Assembly: GCF_003992625.1 (NCBI RefSeq)
Contig: NZ_RZMW01000008.1
Coordinates: 124,001 to 188,000 of the forward strand
Direction: 5' to 3'
Source: Pelagibacterium lentulum
Lineage (GTDB): Bacteria; Pseudomonadota; Alphaproteobacteria; Rhizobiales; Devosiaceae
DNA: 64,000 bases
The notes under the pieces were generated by a model, which had not been told where the DNA came from, did no database searches, and was given only the letters and a program-made list of their open reading frames with translations. Shown one piece after another: positions 1-10,070 of the stretch (the first letter of the stretch is position 1; each line of letters begins with the position of its first letter). A program made the translations under genes and the position numbers.

Positions 1-21
1 TGGGTTTTAGAACGGAAAAAG

Positions 22-1893
22 ATGCTCGATAGTCTTCGTAATGCAGGCCGGTCCTGGGTAGCCAAAGTGTTGATCGGTGTTCTTATTCTCGCCGTGGCAG
101 GTTTTGGTATTCCAAGTGTTTTTCTGGATCTCAACGCAAATACAGTTGCGCGTGTCGGGGATCAGAATGTGACCGCGCGCGATTTTGATCGTCTTTATCG
201 TAGCCAGCTCAATCAGTTTGCGGCTCAGACAGGTCAATCGCTAACCGCGCAGCAAGCGCTTGCGTTCGGTGTACCGGGTTCCGTTCTTGGGCAGTTGGCG
301 AACGATGCCGCTATCGAGACGCTGGCGCAACGGCTTGATCTTGGTGCATCCGACGAGCGGCTTGCCGCATTTGTTCGACGGGACCCCTCTTTTGCCGGCG
401 CGCTTGGAGCATTTGATCGCAGTGAGTTTGTCGCCGTTCTGCGGCAGGCCGGCTATACGGAAAGCGAGTATCTCAATCTTCAGCGCCGCGCAGCAAAGCG
501 TGAGCAGGTTGGCGCAATCTTTGACGGTCTTGCCTTGCCTCAAACGGCATTCGATATCGCCCGCGCATATGAGAACGAGCGGCGCGTGATAGAGTTTATC
601 GAGCTGAACCCCGTTTTGTTTGCCGTTATCGACGAACCAAGCGAGGAGGAACTCGCTCAGTTTTTCGAGGAAAACCAGAATCGGTTTCGCACTGAGGAAA
701 CCCGTCGCGTTCGTGTTTTGCCACTTACCGCCGAGACGCTGGCCGCCGGCATTGAAGTTTCTGACACGGAAATAGAGGCCGAGTACGAACGCACCTCCAG
801 TCAATATCAGACTGTCGAGCGCCGTTCAGTTCATCAACTCGTGTTGGCAAATGAGGAAATCGAGACAATCTTTACCCAAGGATTGGCAGATGGCGTTTCG
901 TTTGAAGACCTTGTTGCTGAGGCCGGTGCGGAAGGTCGGGTGCAGGCACTCGGGACGCTTCAGCAATCGCAGATGACCGATACTTCTCTGGCTAATGCCG
1001 CGTTCGGCCTGGAGGAAGGCGAGTTTGCGATCATTTCCGGCGCACAGGGGCCGCGCGCCATCTGGGTGTCCGAAATCATTGAAGGCGGCGTTCAGCCGCT
1101 TGACGAGGTTCGCGATGCAATCGAGCGCAGCCTCGCTACAAGCCGGGCACAGGGACTTTTGCTCGATGCCTTTGATGCAATCGATGAAGCGCGAGCAGCC
1201 TTTCAGCCAATTGATGACGTGGCTGCTCACTTCGGGCTGGCGATTTATGAGCTTGATCTAACGCGTTCGGGCGATGCTCTTGCAGAAATTGACGCTATTC
1301 CAGCCGATGCGCGCTCCAATGTCACACAACAGATTTTTGATGCATCGGAAACCGCGAACATAACACCCGCGATTAATCTGGGCTCTAATCGTACGGTCTT
1401 TTTCGAGATCGAGAACGTGCAGCCGGTGCGCGATCAAACGCTTGACGAGGTTCGTGACGAGGCAATTGCGGCATGGCAGGAGTTGCAGTCCGAACTGAGC
1501 ATGATCGCGGCCGCTGAAGATATGGTTGCTTCTCTCGATTCCGGCGCGGATATGTTCATGACCGCCTCTCAGGCTGGCCAGATCCCGCAGGTATCCCAGG
1601 CATTCAGTCGTGACGGTTCGGGTGATGCTACGATCGGTGCAGATGTAGCGCGGGCCGCATTTATGGGCACGGTGGGAGCCGCAGGTTATGCGCCCATAGC
1701 CTCGGGAGAAGTGGTAGTTTTCCAAGTAACCGAGGTCATGGAAGCTGATGCCGACGCACAATCCAATATCGCAGCGGCGCTTTCAGCGAATTTCCCCGAT
1801 CAGATGTTTGGTAGCTTCGTGGAAGGTTTGCGTGAAGACACGCCTATCCGCATCAATGAATCAACGCTCAATCGCTTGATTGGGCTCGAATAG
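22..1893 (+). CDS. ppiD: SurA/PpiD-like periplasmic peptidyl-prolyl isomerase
   Basis: A 623-residue protein with a short cytoplasmic N-terminus and one membrane-spanning segment at about residues 13-33, so it is anchored in the inner membrane with its bulk in the periplasm. A SurA-like N-terminal chaperone region follows, then a parvulin-type rotamase-like region at about residues 250-370. PpiD proteins help newly exported outer membrane proteins fold. The ATG follows an A/G-rich stretch. The gene sits directly upstream of trpE with an 18-base gap, an arrangement I recognise from rhizobial genomes, so it probably shares the trp transcript. Assignment to PpiD rather than SurA rests on the N-terminal anchor and the length. 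Confidence 0.88.
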   Translation: MLDSLRNAGRSWVAKVLIGVLILAVAGFGIPSVFLDLNANTVARVGDQNVTARDFDRLYRSQLNQFAAQTGQSLTAQQALAFGVPGSVLGQLANDAAIETLAQRLDLGASDERLAAFVRRDPSFAGALGAFDRSEFVAVLRQAGYTESEYLNLQRRAAKREQVGAIFDGLALPQTAFDIARAYENERRVIEFIELNPVLFAVIDEPSEEELAQFFEENQNRFRTEETRRVRVLPLTAETLAAGIEVSDTEIEAEYERTSSQYQTVERRSVHQLVLANEEIETIFTQGLADGVSFEDLVAEAGAEGRVQALGTLQQSQMTDTSLANAAFGLEEGEFAIISGAQGPRAIWVSEIIEGGVQPLDEVRDAIERSLATSRAQGLLLDAFDAIDEARAAFQPIDDVAAHFGLAIYELDLTRSGDALAEIDAIPADARSNVTQQIFDASETANITPAINLGSNRTVFFEIENVQPVRDQTLDEVRDEAIAAWQELQSELSMIAAAEDMVASLDSGADMFMTASQAGQIPQVSQAFSRDGSGDATIGADVARAAFMGTVGAAGYAPIASGEVVVFQVTEVMEADADAQSNIAAALSANFPDQMFGSFVEGLREDTPIRINESTLNRLIGLE

Positions 1894-1911
1894 GACACAA
1901 AGGCGTTATTT

Positions 1912-3417
1912 ATGAGTGACGAGTTTGACGCCTTTGCTAAAATCTATGAGTCCGGCGCTGGGCAGGTGTTGTTCCGGAGGATCGTTGCCGATCTTGAAAC
2001 GCCGATCGGCACTTATCTGAAGTTGGCCGAGGGGCGCAAATACAGCTTTCTTCTCGAATCGGTGGAAGGCGGAGCGGTTCGTGGCCGTTATTCGATTATC
2101 GGTCTTGAGCCTGATCTGCTGTGGCGCGTTAAAAACGGCAAGGCCGAAATCAACCGCAAGGCAGGGCTAGATCCGGATAGCTATGAGCCTGAACCCGGTC
2201 TGCCGCTCGACGCGCTACGGAATCTCATTGCCGAAAGTCAAATCGACATGCCTGACATTCTGCCAGCCAACTCGGCGGGTGTTTTCGGCTATCTCGGGTA
2301 CGATATGGTGCGCTTCATGGAAGTGCTGCCGGATAACAATCCAGATGACCTCGGACTGCCCGACGCCATCATGATGCGCCCTTCCATCCTGGCTGTCTTC
2401 GACACGCTCAAGGATGAACTTTTCCTCTCCGCGCCGGTTTATCCGCGCGAAGGTGTTACGGCACGGCAAGCGTTAGAATCCGCCAATGAGCGGATCGAAG
2501 ACGCAATCGCGCGCTTGGGACGTGCCCTGCCCCGCAGTATCGATTTGCCCGATCTCGATGCCATCGAAATCAAGAGCAATACGACCCGTGACGAATATTT
2601 CAACATGGTTCGTATCGCGCAGGATTATATTGCCGCTGGCGATATCTTTCAGGTCGTTCTCAGCCAGCGCTTTCAGGCGGACTTTTCCTTGCCGCCCACT
2701 GCTCTTTACCGTGCGCTCCGCCGCACCAATCCGTCCCCCTACATGTATTTTCTTGAGTTGGGCGATTTTGCCGTCGCTGGCTCGAGCCCAGAAATTCTGG
2801 TTCGAGTCGATGATGGTGAGGTAACGATCCGGCCGATTGCCGGAACGCGCAAACGTGGCGCTACGCCGGAACGTGACAAGGAGCTGGCCGACGAACTTCT
2901 GAACGATCCCAAGGAGTTGTCCGAACATCTGATGTTGCTCGACCTGGGGCGTAACGACGTTGGACGCGTTGCAAAGATTGGGACCGTAAAGGTTACAGAC
3001 AAGTTCTTCCTCGAATACTATTCCCACGTCATGCACATCGTTTCCAATGTCGTGGGTGAGCTCGATCCTAAATATGACTACATCGATGCGCTCTCGGCTG
3101 GTTTCCCAGCAGGCACGGTGTCTGGCGCCCCTAAAGTACGCGCAATGGAGATCATTGACGAACTTGAGAAGGCCCGGCGCGGTGTCTATGCCGGATGCGT
3201 GGGCTATTTCGGCGCCGATGGCCGTATGGACACCTGTATTGTGTTGCGCACGGCAATTCTAAAGGACAACAAGCTCTACGTTCAGGCAGGCGCAGGTATT
3301 GTCGCCGATAGCAAGCCGGACCTTGAGCAGATGGAATGCGAGAACAAAGCACGGGCCCTTTTCAGTGCGGCGGAAGAAGCGCTACGCTACGCAGGCGAAG
3401 CGAAGGTTGGCCAATAA
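1912..3417 (+). CDS. trpE: Anthranilate synthase component I
   Basis: This 501-residue protein matches TrpE, which makes anthranilate from chorismate using ammonia supplied by TrpG. The N-terminal LLES motif (residues 47-50), which forms the tryptophan feedback pocket in this family, is present, so the enzyme should be feedback inhibited. The C-terminal chorismate-binding domain is complete (for example the IAGTRKRG segment and the GAGIVADS segment near the end). It starts with ATG 18 bases after ppiD and its TAA stop overlaps the trpG ATG by one base (TAATG), so translational coupling is likely. TrpE and TrpG are separate here, not fused as in many rhizobia. Confidence 0.96.
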   Translation: MSDEFDAFAKIYESGAGQVLFRRIVADLETPIGTYLKLAEGRKYSFLLESVEGGAVRGRYSIIGLEPDLLWRVKNGKAEINRKAGLDPDSYEPEPGLPLDALRNLIAESQIDMPDILPANSAGVFGYLGYDMVRFMEVLPDNNPDDLGLPDAIMMRPSILAVFDTLKDELFLSAPVYPREGVTARQALESANERIEDAIARLGRALPRSIDLPDLDAIEIKSNTTRDEYFNMVRIAQDYIAAGDIFQVVLSQRFQADFSLPPTALYRALRRTNPSPYMYFLELGDFAVAGSSPEILVRVDDGEVTIRPIAGTRKRGATPERDKELADELLNDPKELSEHLMLLDLGRNDVGRVAKIGTVKVTDKFFLEYYSHVMHIVSNVVGELDPKYDYIDALSAGFPAGTVSGAPKVRAMEIIDELEKARRGVYAGCVGYFGADGRMDTCIVLRTAILKDNKLYVQAGAGIVADSKPDLEQMECENKARALFSAAEEALRYAGEAKVGQ

Positions 3418-4013
3418 TGCGCGTACTCGTCATCGATAATTACGACAGTTTTACCTACAATCTCGTCCACTATATCGGCGAGCTTGGGGCTGACACTGAA
3501 GTTGTGCGCAATGACAAGATCACCCTCGACGATATCGCCCAAAAGGCACCGGAAGCGATCGTTCTGTCTCCCGGCCCCTGCACTCCCAACGAAGCGGGCA
3601 TATGTATGCCGGTGATATCGCGCTTCGCGAATGAGATTCCCATTTTCGGCGTTTGCCTTGGCTTACAGTCGATTGGCGCGGCGTTTGGTGGCGAAGTCGT
3701 GCGCGCGCCGGTGCCGATGCACGGCAAGGTTTCAACTATTACACATGATGGTCGGGGCGTGTTTCGAGGACTCAACAAGCAGTTTGAGGCAACGCGGTAC
3801 CATTCGCTTGTCGTGCGCGAAGATAAACTGCCGGTCGAACTCACAGTTACCGCACGATCCGGCGACAGCCAGATAATGGGCCTGCAACACCGGTCGCTAC
3901 CGGTTCACGGCGTGCAATTTCATCCCGAAAGTATTTCGTCGGAAAACGGCCACGCAATCTTGCAGAATTTTCTCAATATCGCCCGAGATTTCAATAAAGA
4001 CCGTGCAGCCTGA
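3417..4013 (+). CDS. trpG: Anthranilate synthase component II (glutamine amidotransferase)
   Basis: A 198-residue class I glutamine amidotransferase that releases ammonia from glutamine for TrpE. The nucleophile is Cys80 in the segment GVCLGLQ; most relatives have His or Met where this protein has Leu82. The catalytic His-Glu pair is in the FHPES segment near the C-terminus. I chose the ATG at 3417, which overlaps the trpE stop by one base. The longer upstream reading lies inside trpE and adds 27 unconserved residues. Confidence 0.95.
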   Translation: MRVLVIDNYDSFTYNLVHYIGELGADTEVVRNDKITLDDIAQKAPEAIVLSPGPCTPNEAGICMPVISRFANEIPIFGVCLGLQSIGAAFGGEVVRAPVPMHGKVSTITHDGRGVFRGLNKQFEATRYHSLVVREDKLPVELTVTARSGDSQIMGLQHRSLPVHGVQFHPESISSENGHAILQNFLNIARDFNKDRAA

Positions 4014-4020
4014 CGGTGCC

Positions 4021-4029
4021 GGAGGGGGA
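4021..4029 (+). promoter_or_regulatory. Ribosome binding site of trpD
   Basis: A strong purine run (GGAGGGGGA) ends 5 bases before a GTG codon at 4035. It supports GTG as the trpD start, since the next in-frame ATG lies well inside the conserved N-terminal domain. Confidence 0.7.
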
Positions 4030-4034
4030 CGCCA

Positions 4035-5051
4035 GTGGACATAAAAACCGCCCTTAATCGCATTGCCCTGGGCAAGGATCTGACCGGCACGGAAATGCGC
4101 GCCGTAATGAGCATCATCATGTCAGGTGAGGCTACGCCCGCTCAGATCGGCGCATTTCTGATGGGGATGCGAGTAAAAGGCGAAACCGTTGGTGAGATTG
4201 CCGCAGCCGTATCGATATTGCGTGAGAAGATGGTGCCGGTCGTCGCTCCGGTTGATGCAATCGATATTGTCGGCACGGGCGGCGATGGCGCTGGAACGCT
4301 CAATATTTCGACCGGCGCTGCATTGGTCGTCGCTGGCGCTGGCGTTCCTGTGGCAAAGCACAATAACCGCGCCCTTTCGTCAAAGGCCGGGTCCGCCGAC
4401 ACGCTGCAGACGCTTGGCATCAACCTTGATTTGGAAGCATCCGCAATCGAAGCCTGCATTGCCCAAGCAGGCATTGGCTTCATGTTTGCGCCCAACCACC
4501 ATCCTGCCATGCGCCATGTCGGTCCGGCGCGGATGGAGATGGGTGTGCGCACGATGTTCAATCTGCTCGGGCCGCAATCCAACCCTGCGGGTGTTAAGCG
4601 TTACGTGCTCGGAGTTTACGATCGCGAATGGGTTGAGCCGGTGGCTGCAGCACTGCTTGCCAATCAAGCCCAGTCGGCATGGGTCGTTCATGGCGATAGC
4701 GGTCTTGATGAATTGTCGACAACGGGGCCGTCTTTTGTCTCACAGATCAAGAACGGCAACCTGACGAGCTTTGAAGTGACACCGGAAGAAGCGGGCCTTT
4801 CGCGCTCAACGCTTGACGACATCATTGGTGGCGATCCCGAACACAATGCGCGCGAGCTTCAAAAGCTGCTGGACGGCAAACTTAGCGCCTATCGTGACAT
4901 TGTGCTGCTCAATGCCGCTGCGGCATTTATTGTTGCGGATAAGGCGCAAACACTCAAAGAAGGCGTTGCACTAGGTGCCCAGAGCATCGATAGCGGCAAG
5001 GCAAAGGCTACGCTGGAAAAACTGGTTTCTGTTTCGCAAGGTATGGCATGA
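4035..5051 (+). CDS. trpD: Anthranilate phosphoribosyltransferase
   Basis: A 338-residue protein that joins anthranilate to phosphoribosyl pyrophosphate, the second step of tryptophan synthesis. It begins with GTG behind a strong ribosome binding site. The PRPP-binding glycine motif GTGGDG is at residues 80-85. The usual KHGNR substrate motif reads KHNNR here (residues 108-112), a conservative departure worth noting. The length is normal for the family. Its stop overlaps the trpC start by four bases (ATGA). Confidence 0.95.
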   Translation: MDIKTALNRIALGKDLTGTEMRAVMSIIMSGEATPAQIGAFLMGMRVKGETVGEIAAAVSILREKMVPVVAPVDAIDIVGTGGDGAGTLNISTGAALVVAGAGVPVAKHNNRALSSKAGSADTLQTLGINLDLEASAIEACIAQAGIGFMFAPNHHPAMRHVGPARMEMGVRTMFNLLGPQSNPAGVKRYVLGVYDREWVEPVAAALLANQAQSAWVVHGDSGLDELSTTGPSFVSQIKNGNLTSFEVTPEEAGLSRSTLDDIIGGDPEHNARELQKLLDGKLSAYRDIVLLNAAAAFIVADKAQTLKEGVALGAQSIDSGKAKATLEKLVSVSQGMA

Positions 5052-5848
5052 CCGATATTTTAAGGCGCATCGAAGCCTACAAGCGCGACGAGATTGCGGC
5101 GGCAAAAGCTGCGCAGCCGTGGGCGGAAGTCGTCGCGCGCGCACACGATCAGGAGCCGCCCCGCGGCTTCGTCGATGCCATCAAGGCGAAACGAAGTGCA
5201 GGCGCCTACGGTCTGATTGCAGAAATCAAGAAGGCCAGCCCGTCCAAAGGACTTATCCGACCTGATTTCGATCCCCCCGCTCTTGCCAGGGCCTATGAGG
5301 AAGGCGGGGCCGCATGCCTTTCGGTGCTCACCGATACGCCATCTTTTCAGGGCGCACCCGAATTTCTCGGCCAAGCGCGCGCTGCAACGTCGTTACCGGC
5401 TCTGCGGAAAGACTTTTTGTTTGAAACGTATCAGGTTGCAGAAGCGCGAGCGTGGGGCGCCGACTGCATTCTCATTATTCTTGCTTCCGTCGACGACGAA
5501 GCGGCGCGGTATTTGCTCGATGCTGCGGCCGAGTGGGGCATGGACGCGCTGGTGGAGGTGCATGATGAGCCGGAAATGGTGCGCGCGCTAGAGCTGGGCG
5601 CCAGTTTCATTGGCATCAACAACCGCAATTTGCGCACTTTCGAGGTAACGCTGGATACGACGTTACAGCTGGCCAGGATGGTTCCTGAGGATCGTCTGCT
5701 GGTCAGTGAGAGCGGTATTTTCACCCATGAAGACGTGCAGTTTCTTAAGCGCGAATGCGGTGTCGGAGCATTTCTTGTGGGCGAAAGTCTCATGAGGCAG
5801 GACGATGTGAGCGCCGCAACCCGATTGCTTTTGACAGGCCAGAACTGA
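5048..5848 (+). CDS. trpC: Indole-3-glycerol phosphate synthase
   Basis: A 266-residue single-domain TIM-barrel enzyme that closes the indole ring from carboxyphenylaminodeoxyribulose phosphate. Family motifs are visible: the [12 protein letters not shown] segment (residues about 56-67) and the phosphate-binding segments INNRNLRTF and SESGI. It is not fused to TrpF. The start overlaps trpD by four bases and the stop overlaps moaC by one base (TGATG), so all genes from trpE to moeA look translationally coupled. Confidence 0.95.
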   Translation: MTDILRRIEAYKRDEIAAAKAAQPWAEVVARAHDQEPPRGFVDAIKAKRSAGAYGLIAEIKKASPSKGLIRPDFDPPALARAYEEGGAACLSVLTDTPSFQGAPEFLGQARAATSLPALRKDFLFETYQVAEARAWGADCILIILASVDDEAARYLLDAAAEWGMDALVEVHDEPEMVRALELGASFIGINNRNLRTFEVTLDTTLQLARMVPEDRLLVSESGIFTHEDVQFLKRECGVGAFLVGESLMRQDDVSAATRLLLTGQN

Positions 5849-6330
5849 TGGCTGAACCCCTCACCCATCTCAATGAGCGGGGCGAAGCCCATATCGTCGA
5901 TATCGGCGACAAGGATGAAACGCGGCGCGTGGCTGTCGCGCAGGCGGAGCTTAACGCAACATCTGAAATCGTCGCTGCTATTTTGCAGGGTGGGCTGAAG
6001 AAGGGCGATGCAGTGGCGGTTGCGCGCGTCGCGGGTATTATGGCGGCCAAAAAGACATCGGAGCTCATCCCGCTTTGCCACCCTATCCCGATTACCAAGA
6101 TCGCGATCGATATTGCTGAAGGTAAGTCGAGAGACATCATCGTGGTGCAGGCGCGCGTTGAAACAACTGGCCGCACCGGGGTTGAGATGGAAGCTTTGAC
6201 TGCGGCATCGGTTGCTGCGCTCACGCTTTACGATATGGCGAAGGCGCTCGATAAATCGATGACCATAACCAACGTCGCTCTGCTGGAAAAAAGCGGCGGG
6301 AAATCCGGCGATTTCACACGGGGTGCATGA
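5848..6330 (+). CDS. moaC: Cyclic pyranopterin monophosphate synthase
   Basis: A 160-residue MoaC, which together with MoaA turns GTP into cyclic pyranopterin monophosphate, the first molybdenum cofactor intermediate. Recognisable segments are AARVAG/IMAAKKTSELIPLCHP around residue 70 and GRTGVEMEALTA around residue 110. I chose the ATG that overlaps the trpC stop; the reading frame continues upstream inside trpC but without family similarity. The coupling of trpC to moaC and moeA is a common alphaproteobacterial arrangement rather than a functional link. Confidence 0.94.
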   Translation: MAEPLTHLNERGEAHIVDIGDKDETRRVAVAQAELNATSEIVAAILQGGLKKGDAVAVARVAGIMAAKKTSELIPLCHPIPITKIAIDIAEGKSRDIIVVQARVETTGRTGVEMEALTAASVAALTLYDMAKALDKSMTITNVALLEKSGGKSGDFTRGA

Positions 6331-7523
6331 TGCTGCTGCCGGTTGATGAGGCTATCGCAACGATTGTCGAGGCCAGCGCTGCGCTACCCTCGGAGACAAT
6401 CGATCTGCACCACGCCTCGGGCAGAACGTTGGCCGCACCTGTTGTCGCCAAGCTCGATAATCCCCCCTTCCCAGCAAGCGCGATGGACGGATATGCCGTC
6501 CGCGCAGCAGATGTGACTGAAGGAGCGGTGTTAAAGCAGATCGGAGAGGTGTCGGCGGGCGCTTTGCCAATCGGCCTCACGGTCGCTCCCGGCACATGTG
6601 TTCGCATTTTTACCGGTGCTGCGGTTCCTGATGGCGCTGATGCGGTCATTATGCAGGAGGACACAGAAGCCTCTGCCGCAGGCATCTTGTTCAAAACAAG
6701 TGCAGCCGCCGGGCGCAACATCCGCAAGAAAGGCAATGACTTCCAGGCTGGCGATGTGCTGTTGCAGACCGGAACAGCGCTTGGGCCGGCGCAGATGGCG
6801 CTTGTCGCGGCCGGAAACAATGCGCAGGTCATCGTGTGCAGGCGCCCACATGTTGCCCTACTTGCAACAGGCGATGAGCTTCTGCCGGTTGGATCTGCGC
6901 CCGCACCAGGCCAGATCATTTCTTCAAATACGACCGGTTTGAGCGCTGTATTTGGCGGAGCTTGTAACGTGACTGATTTTGGCATCGCGCCTGACGATCG
7001 CGCAGTGCTCGGCTCTATTTTGCAGACGATGCTAGCACGCGAGCCCAATGTTATTGTCACAACCGGTGGCGCCAGTGTCGGCGAGCATGATTTTGTGCAG
7101 GAAATGCTGATTGCCAATGGCGTCGAGATCGGGTTTTGGCGGCTCGCGATGCGGCCTGGAAAGCCGCTGATGTTCGGTCGTAAAGGCAACACGCTCGTTT
7201 TCGGACTGCCAGGAAATCCGGTTTCGGCACTGGTGACTGCGCAGGTTTTCGTCCTGCCCGCGATAAGAGCGATGTTGGGGCAGGAGCAAACTACCCCTTT
7301 GACTATACCGCTGGGCGCCGACCTGCCTGAAAACGGAAGCCGTCGGCATTATGTTCGCGCTCGACTGCAACGCGGATCGGATGGACAGACATGCGCGGTG
7401 CCAATCGGCGAGACCGATAGCGGGCACCTATCGTCCCTCGCTCAGTCAGATTGCCTTATCATTCAGCCAGAAAACGCCCCGGCCATGGGGGCCGGAACGC
7501 TCGTTGACGTGCTGCCGCTTTAG
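6327..7523 (+). CDS. moeA: Molybdopterin molybdenumtransferase
   Basis: A 398-residue MoeA, which inserts molybdate into adenylated molybdopterin. The N-terminal segment ASAMDGYA and the MoCF-domain segments LLATGDEL, TTGGASVG and GLPGNPVSA are intact. It starts at the ATG overlapping the moaC stop (ATGATG, so a start 3 bases later is equally possible). Its 3' end overlaps the stop codon of the convergent alcohol dehydrogenase gene by four bases, and no terminator hairpin is visible there. Confidence 0.95.
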   Translation: MMLLPVDEAIATIVEASAALPSETIDLHHASGRTLAAPVVAKLDNPPFPASAMDGYAVRAADVTEGAVLKQIGEVSAGALPIGLTVAPGTCVRIFTGAAVPDGADAVIMQEDTEASAAGILFKTSAAAGRNIRKKGNDFQAGDVLLQTGTALGPAQMALVAAGNNAQVIVCRRPHVALLATGDELLPVGSAPAPGQIISSNTTGLSAVFGGACNVTDFGIAPDDRAVLGSILQTMLAREPNVIVTTGGASVGEHDFVQEMLIANGVEIGFWRLAMRPGKPLMFGRKGNTLVFGLPGNPVSALVTAQVFVLPAIRAMLGQEQTTPLTIPLGADLPENGSRRHYVRARLQRGSDGQTCAVPIGETDSGHLSSLAQSDCLIIQPENAPAMGAGTLVDVLPL

Positions 7524-8677
7524 ATTTTGCCTGCCAAGGCATTGTCGAAGATGGACAGCGCGAGTTCCTTTGTGAACTTTTGAGGATTGCCGCCCGCCGT
7601 GGGATCAACAATCGCCATGTCGCCGATCAGGTCGCGCTGGTTTGCATCCACACCAAATTCCGCCAAGCTATGCGGTACTTCGAGGCTTTTACGCAATTTC
7701 AGGATAAGGTCCATGAAGGTGTCAAAGCCGGGCTGTAGCCCCAGATAAGCCGACAGCCTGATAATCCGTTCTTCGATGACTCCTCTGTTGGCGGCCAGCA
7801 CATAAGGCATGAAGACCGCGTTGGTCATGCCGTGATGCTTGTCGTAAAGCGCTCCCACCGGGTGCGAGAGTGCATGAATGCCACCGAGTCCCTTCTGGAA
7901 AGCGGTTGCGCCCATTGCCGCAGCGCTCATCATATGGCCACGCGCTTCCAGATTATCAGGTGTTTCTGCCACCTTGGGCAGGTTTTCGATTGAAAGGCGT
8001 ATGCCCTCAAGGGCTATGCCATCCGCCATCGGGTGATAGCCGGGCGCACAATAGGCTTCAAGGCAGTGGGCAAGTGCGTCAAAACCGGTGCCGATTGTGA
8101 TGAAGCGCGGCATTCCGACCGTCAGTTCCGGGTCGGCGATAACGACTTTGGGCATCATTAGCGGATGGAAGATCACTTTCTTGGTGTGGGTCGTCTCATC
8201 GGTGATGACCCCTGCCCGCCCGACCTCTGATCCGGTCCCGGCCGTTGTGGGCACTGCGATGATCGGTAAGATGCCGTCGGGATCGGCGCGCGTCCACCAG
8301 TCGCCTATATCCTCGAAATCCCACATGGGGCGGGTCTGCCCGGCCATGAAGGCGATGACTTTGGCAGTGTCCAACCCTGAACCGCCGCCAAAGGCGATGA
8401 CGCCATCGTAGCCGCCTTCTCGTAACACTTTGATGCCAGCCTCCACATTAGCGGAAACTGGATTGGGTTTGACGTCTGAAAACAGGCCTGTTTCGATGCC
8501 TGCGGCTTTCAGCAAATCCAGCGTCTTTCGGGTTACTGGCAGGTCTGCAAGGCCGGAATCGGTGACGAGCAAAGGTTTTTTGATGCCCGCGTCTGCAAGC
8601 ACTTGCGGCAGTTCTGCGATGCGGCCCGCGCCAAAGCGCATAGCGGTCGGATAGTTCCAGTTCGATTGATAGTTCAT
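7520..8677 (-). CDS. Iron-containing alcohol dehydrogenase
   Basis: A 385-residue group III alcohol dehydrogenase of the FucO/YiaY/EutG kind. It has the nucleotide-binding GGGSGLDTAK motif (residues 97-106). The metal ligands expected by alignment to FucO are Asp200, His204, His268 and His282. Such enzymes interconvert an alcohol and an aldehyde with NAD(P). It is the last gene of a minus-strand catabolic cassette and starts one base after the stop of the aldehyde dehydrogenase gene, so the two are surely co-translated. I infer that it oxidises an alcohol group of the cassette's substrate and passes the aldehyde to its neighbour. The exact substrate cannot be read from sequence. Confidence 0.9.
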   Translation of the reverse strand: MNYQSNWNYPTAMRFGAGRIAELPQVLADAGIKKPLLVTDSGLADLPVTRKTLDLLKAAGIETGLFSDVKPNPVSANVEAGIKVLREGGYDGVIAFGGGSGLDTAKVIAFMAGQTRPMWDFEDIGDWWTRADPDGILPIIAVPTTAGTGSEVGRAGVITDETTHTKKVIFHPLMMPKVVIADPELTVGMPRFITIGTGFDALAHCLEAYCAPGYHPMADGIALEGIRLSIENLPKVAETPDNLEARGHMMSAAAMGATAFQKGLGGIHALSHPVGALYDKHHGMTNAVFMPYVLAANRGVIEERIIRLSAYLGLQPGFDTFMDLILKLRKSLEVPHSLAEFGVDANQRDLIGDMAIVDPTAGGNPQKFTKELALSIFDNALAGKI

Positions 8678-8678
8678 T

Positions 8679-10055
8679 CTATACCGCCTTGAAATGCAAT
8701 GATTTTGGCTGTGTCAGGCTATGGTAGCCAAGTTCGCTCAGTGCCGCGCCCCTGCCTGTGTCTTTTACCCCGGTCCAGACGAGCGCCGGATCGAGATAGT
8801 CGCACCGGTTGGCAAACACAGTGCCCGTTTCGATCTTGAGCGCCAGTCGGGCAGCAGCATCGAGATCCCGAGTCCAGACGGAAGCCGTCAGACCATAGGG
8901 GCTATCATTCATCAGGCCGATGGCTTCGGCGTCATCGGCAACTTTCATGATCCCGACAACAGGCCCGAAGCTCTCATCCCGCATAACCGACATCTGATGA
9001 TTGACGTTCACCATGACTTCCGGGGCGAGATAGGGTGAGCCTTCGCCCCTGTCTTCGCCGTTGAGCAAGGTTGAGGCGCCACTGCGTTTGGCCTGAGCGA
9101 TCTGGCTGCGCACGTGATCTGCGAAATCGGCGCGCGCCATCGGCCCGACGAGGGTGGATTTGTCCAGTGGATCGCCGAGGGTCCAACCCCTTGCACTTTC
9201 TACAAAACGCTCAAGGAAGTTGTCGTAAAGCTCTGAATGAACATAGATTCTTTCAATTCCACAACAGCTTTGCCCCGAATTGAAAAACGCGCCATCGACT
9301 AGATTGTCGACCGTGGCATCAAGATCGGCATCGGCACGGACATAGGCGGGGTCCTTGCCGCCAAGTTCAAGGCCGAGCGAGGCGAATGTGCCCGCGGCGG
9401 CTTTTTCGATCCTTCGTCCGCCTTCAACCGAGCCGGTAAACTGGACGTGGTCGATTAATCCGGACGCTATGAGTTTCTCGGTATCACCGTGACTTAGAAC
9501 AAGATTTTGGAACACTCCTTCGGGCAGACCGGCTGTTTTTGCTGCAATAGCAATGCGCTCGCCGACAAGAAGCGTCTGGCTGGCGTGTTTTAACAAAACC
9601 GCATTGCCAGCCATCAATCCGGGGATGATGGCATTGATTGCGGTCATGTAAGGATAGTTCCATGGGGCTATGACGAGGACAAGTCCCAGCGGTTCGCGGA
9701 CTATCTTGCGATCAAAGCCGGATTTCTCGGGTAGAATGATCGGGCTAAGCGATTGTTCTGCAATGGCAATCATGTGCCGCGCGCGTTCTTCCATGCCGCG
9801 CGATTCCCCACCGAAACGGATGGGACGGCCCATTTGCCAGGCAAGTTCAGGAACGATCTCGGAATTTTGGGCCAGCAGCGCATCAACAAAGGCGCCGACC
9901 AGTTTTGCGCGCTCGGCGATAGGCGTGTGAGCCCATTCTTTTTGGGCGCTTTTGGCTTTAGTAACCGCCGCATCGATTGCTGTGCCATCGGCATAAGGAC
10001 GCTCGGCATAGACGCTGCCGTCGATGGGAGAGATGATTTTGACCATATCGGTCAT
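8679..10055 (-). CDS. NAD(P)-dependent aldehyde dehydrogenase
   Basis: A 458-residue member of the aldehyde dehydrogenase superfamily, close in length to the succinate-semialdehyde type (YneI/Sad). The catalytic set is intact: Asn133 in PWNYP, Glu230 in LELGGK and nucleophile Cys264 in GQSCCG. The start has an AAGGAA-type ribosome binding site about nine bases upstream. It lies between a glutamine-synthetase-like gene and an iron-type alcohol dehydrogenase. I infer that it oxidises the aldehyde, possibly gamma-glutamylated, that its neighbours produce. A plain succinate-semialdehyde dehydrogenase is the main alternative. Confidence 0.9.
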   Translation of the reverse strand: MTDMVKIISPIDGSVYAERPYADGTAIDAAVTKAKSAQKEWAHTPIAERAKLVGAFVDALLAQNSEIVPELAWQMGRPIRFGGESRGMEERARHMIAIAEQSLSPIILPEKSGFDRKIVREPLGLVLVIAPWNYPYMTAINAIIPGLMAGNAVLLKHASQTLLVGERIAIAAKTAGLPEGVFQNLVLSHGDTEKLIASGLIDHVQFTGSVEGGRRIEKAAAGTFASLGLELGGKDPAYVRADADLDATVDNLVDGAFFNSGQSCCGIERIYVHSELYDNFLERFVESARGWTLGDPLDKSTLVGPMARADFADHVRSQIAQAKRSGASTLLNGEDRGEGSPYLAPEVMVNVNHQMSVMRDESFGPVVGIMKVADDAEAIGLMNDSPYGLTASVWTRDLDAAARLALKIETGTVFANRCDYLDPALVWTGVKDTGRGAALSELGYHSLTQPKSLHFKAV

Positions 10056-10070
10056 AGGCTGGAATTCCTT

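Noticed and set aside
3417-4013. Leu in place of His/Met after the TrpG nucleophile motif as a sign of an inactive enzyme
   Set aside because: The nucleophile cysteine and the His-Glu pair are intact and the position tolerates hydrophobic residues in this family.
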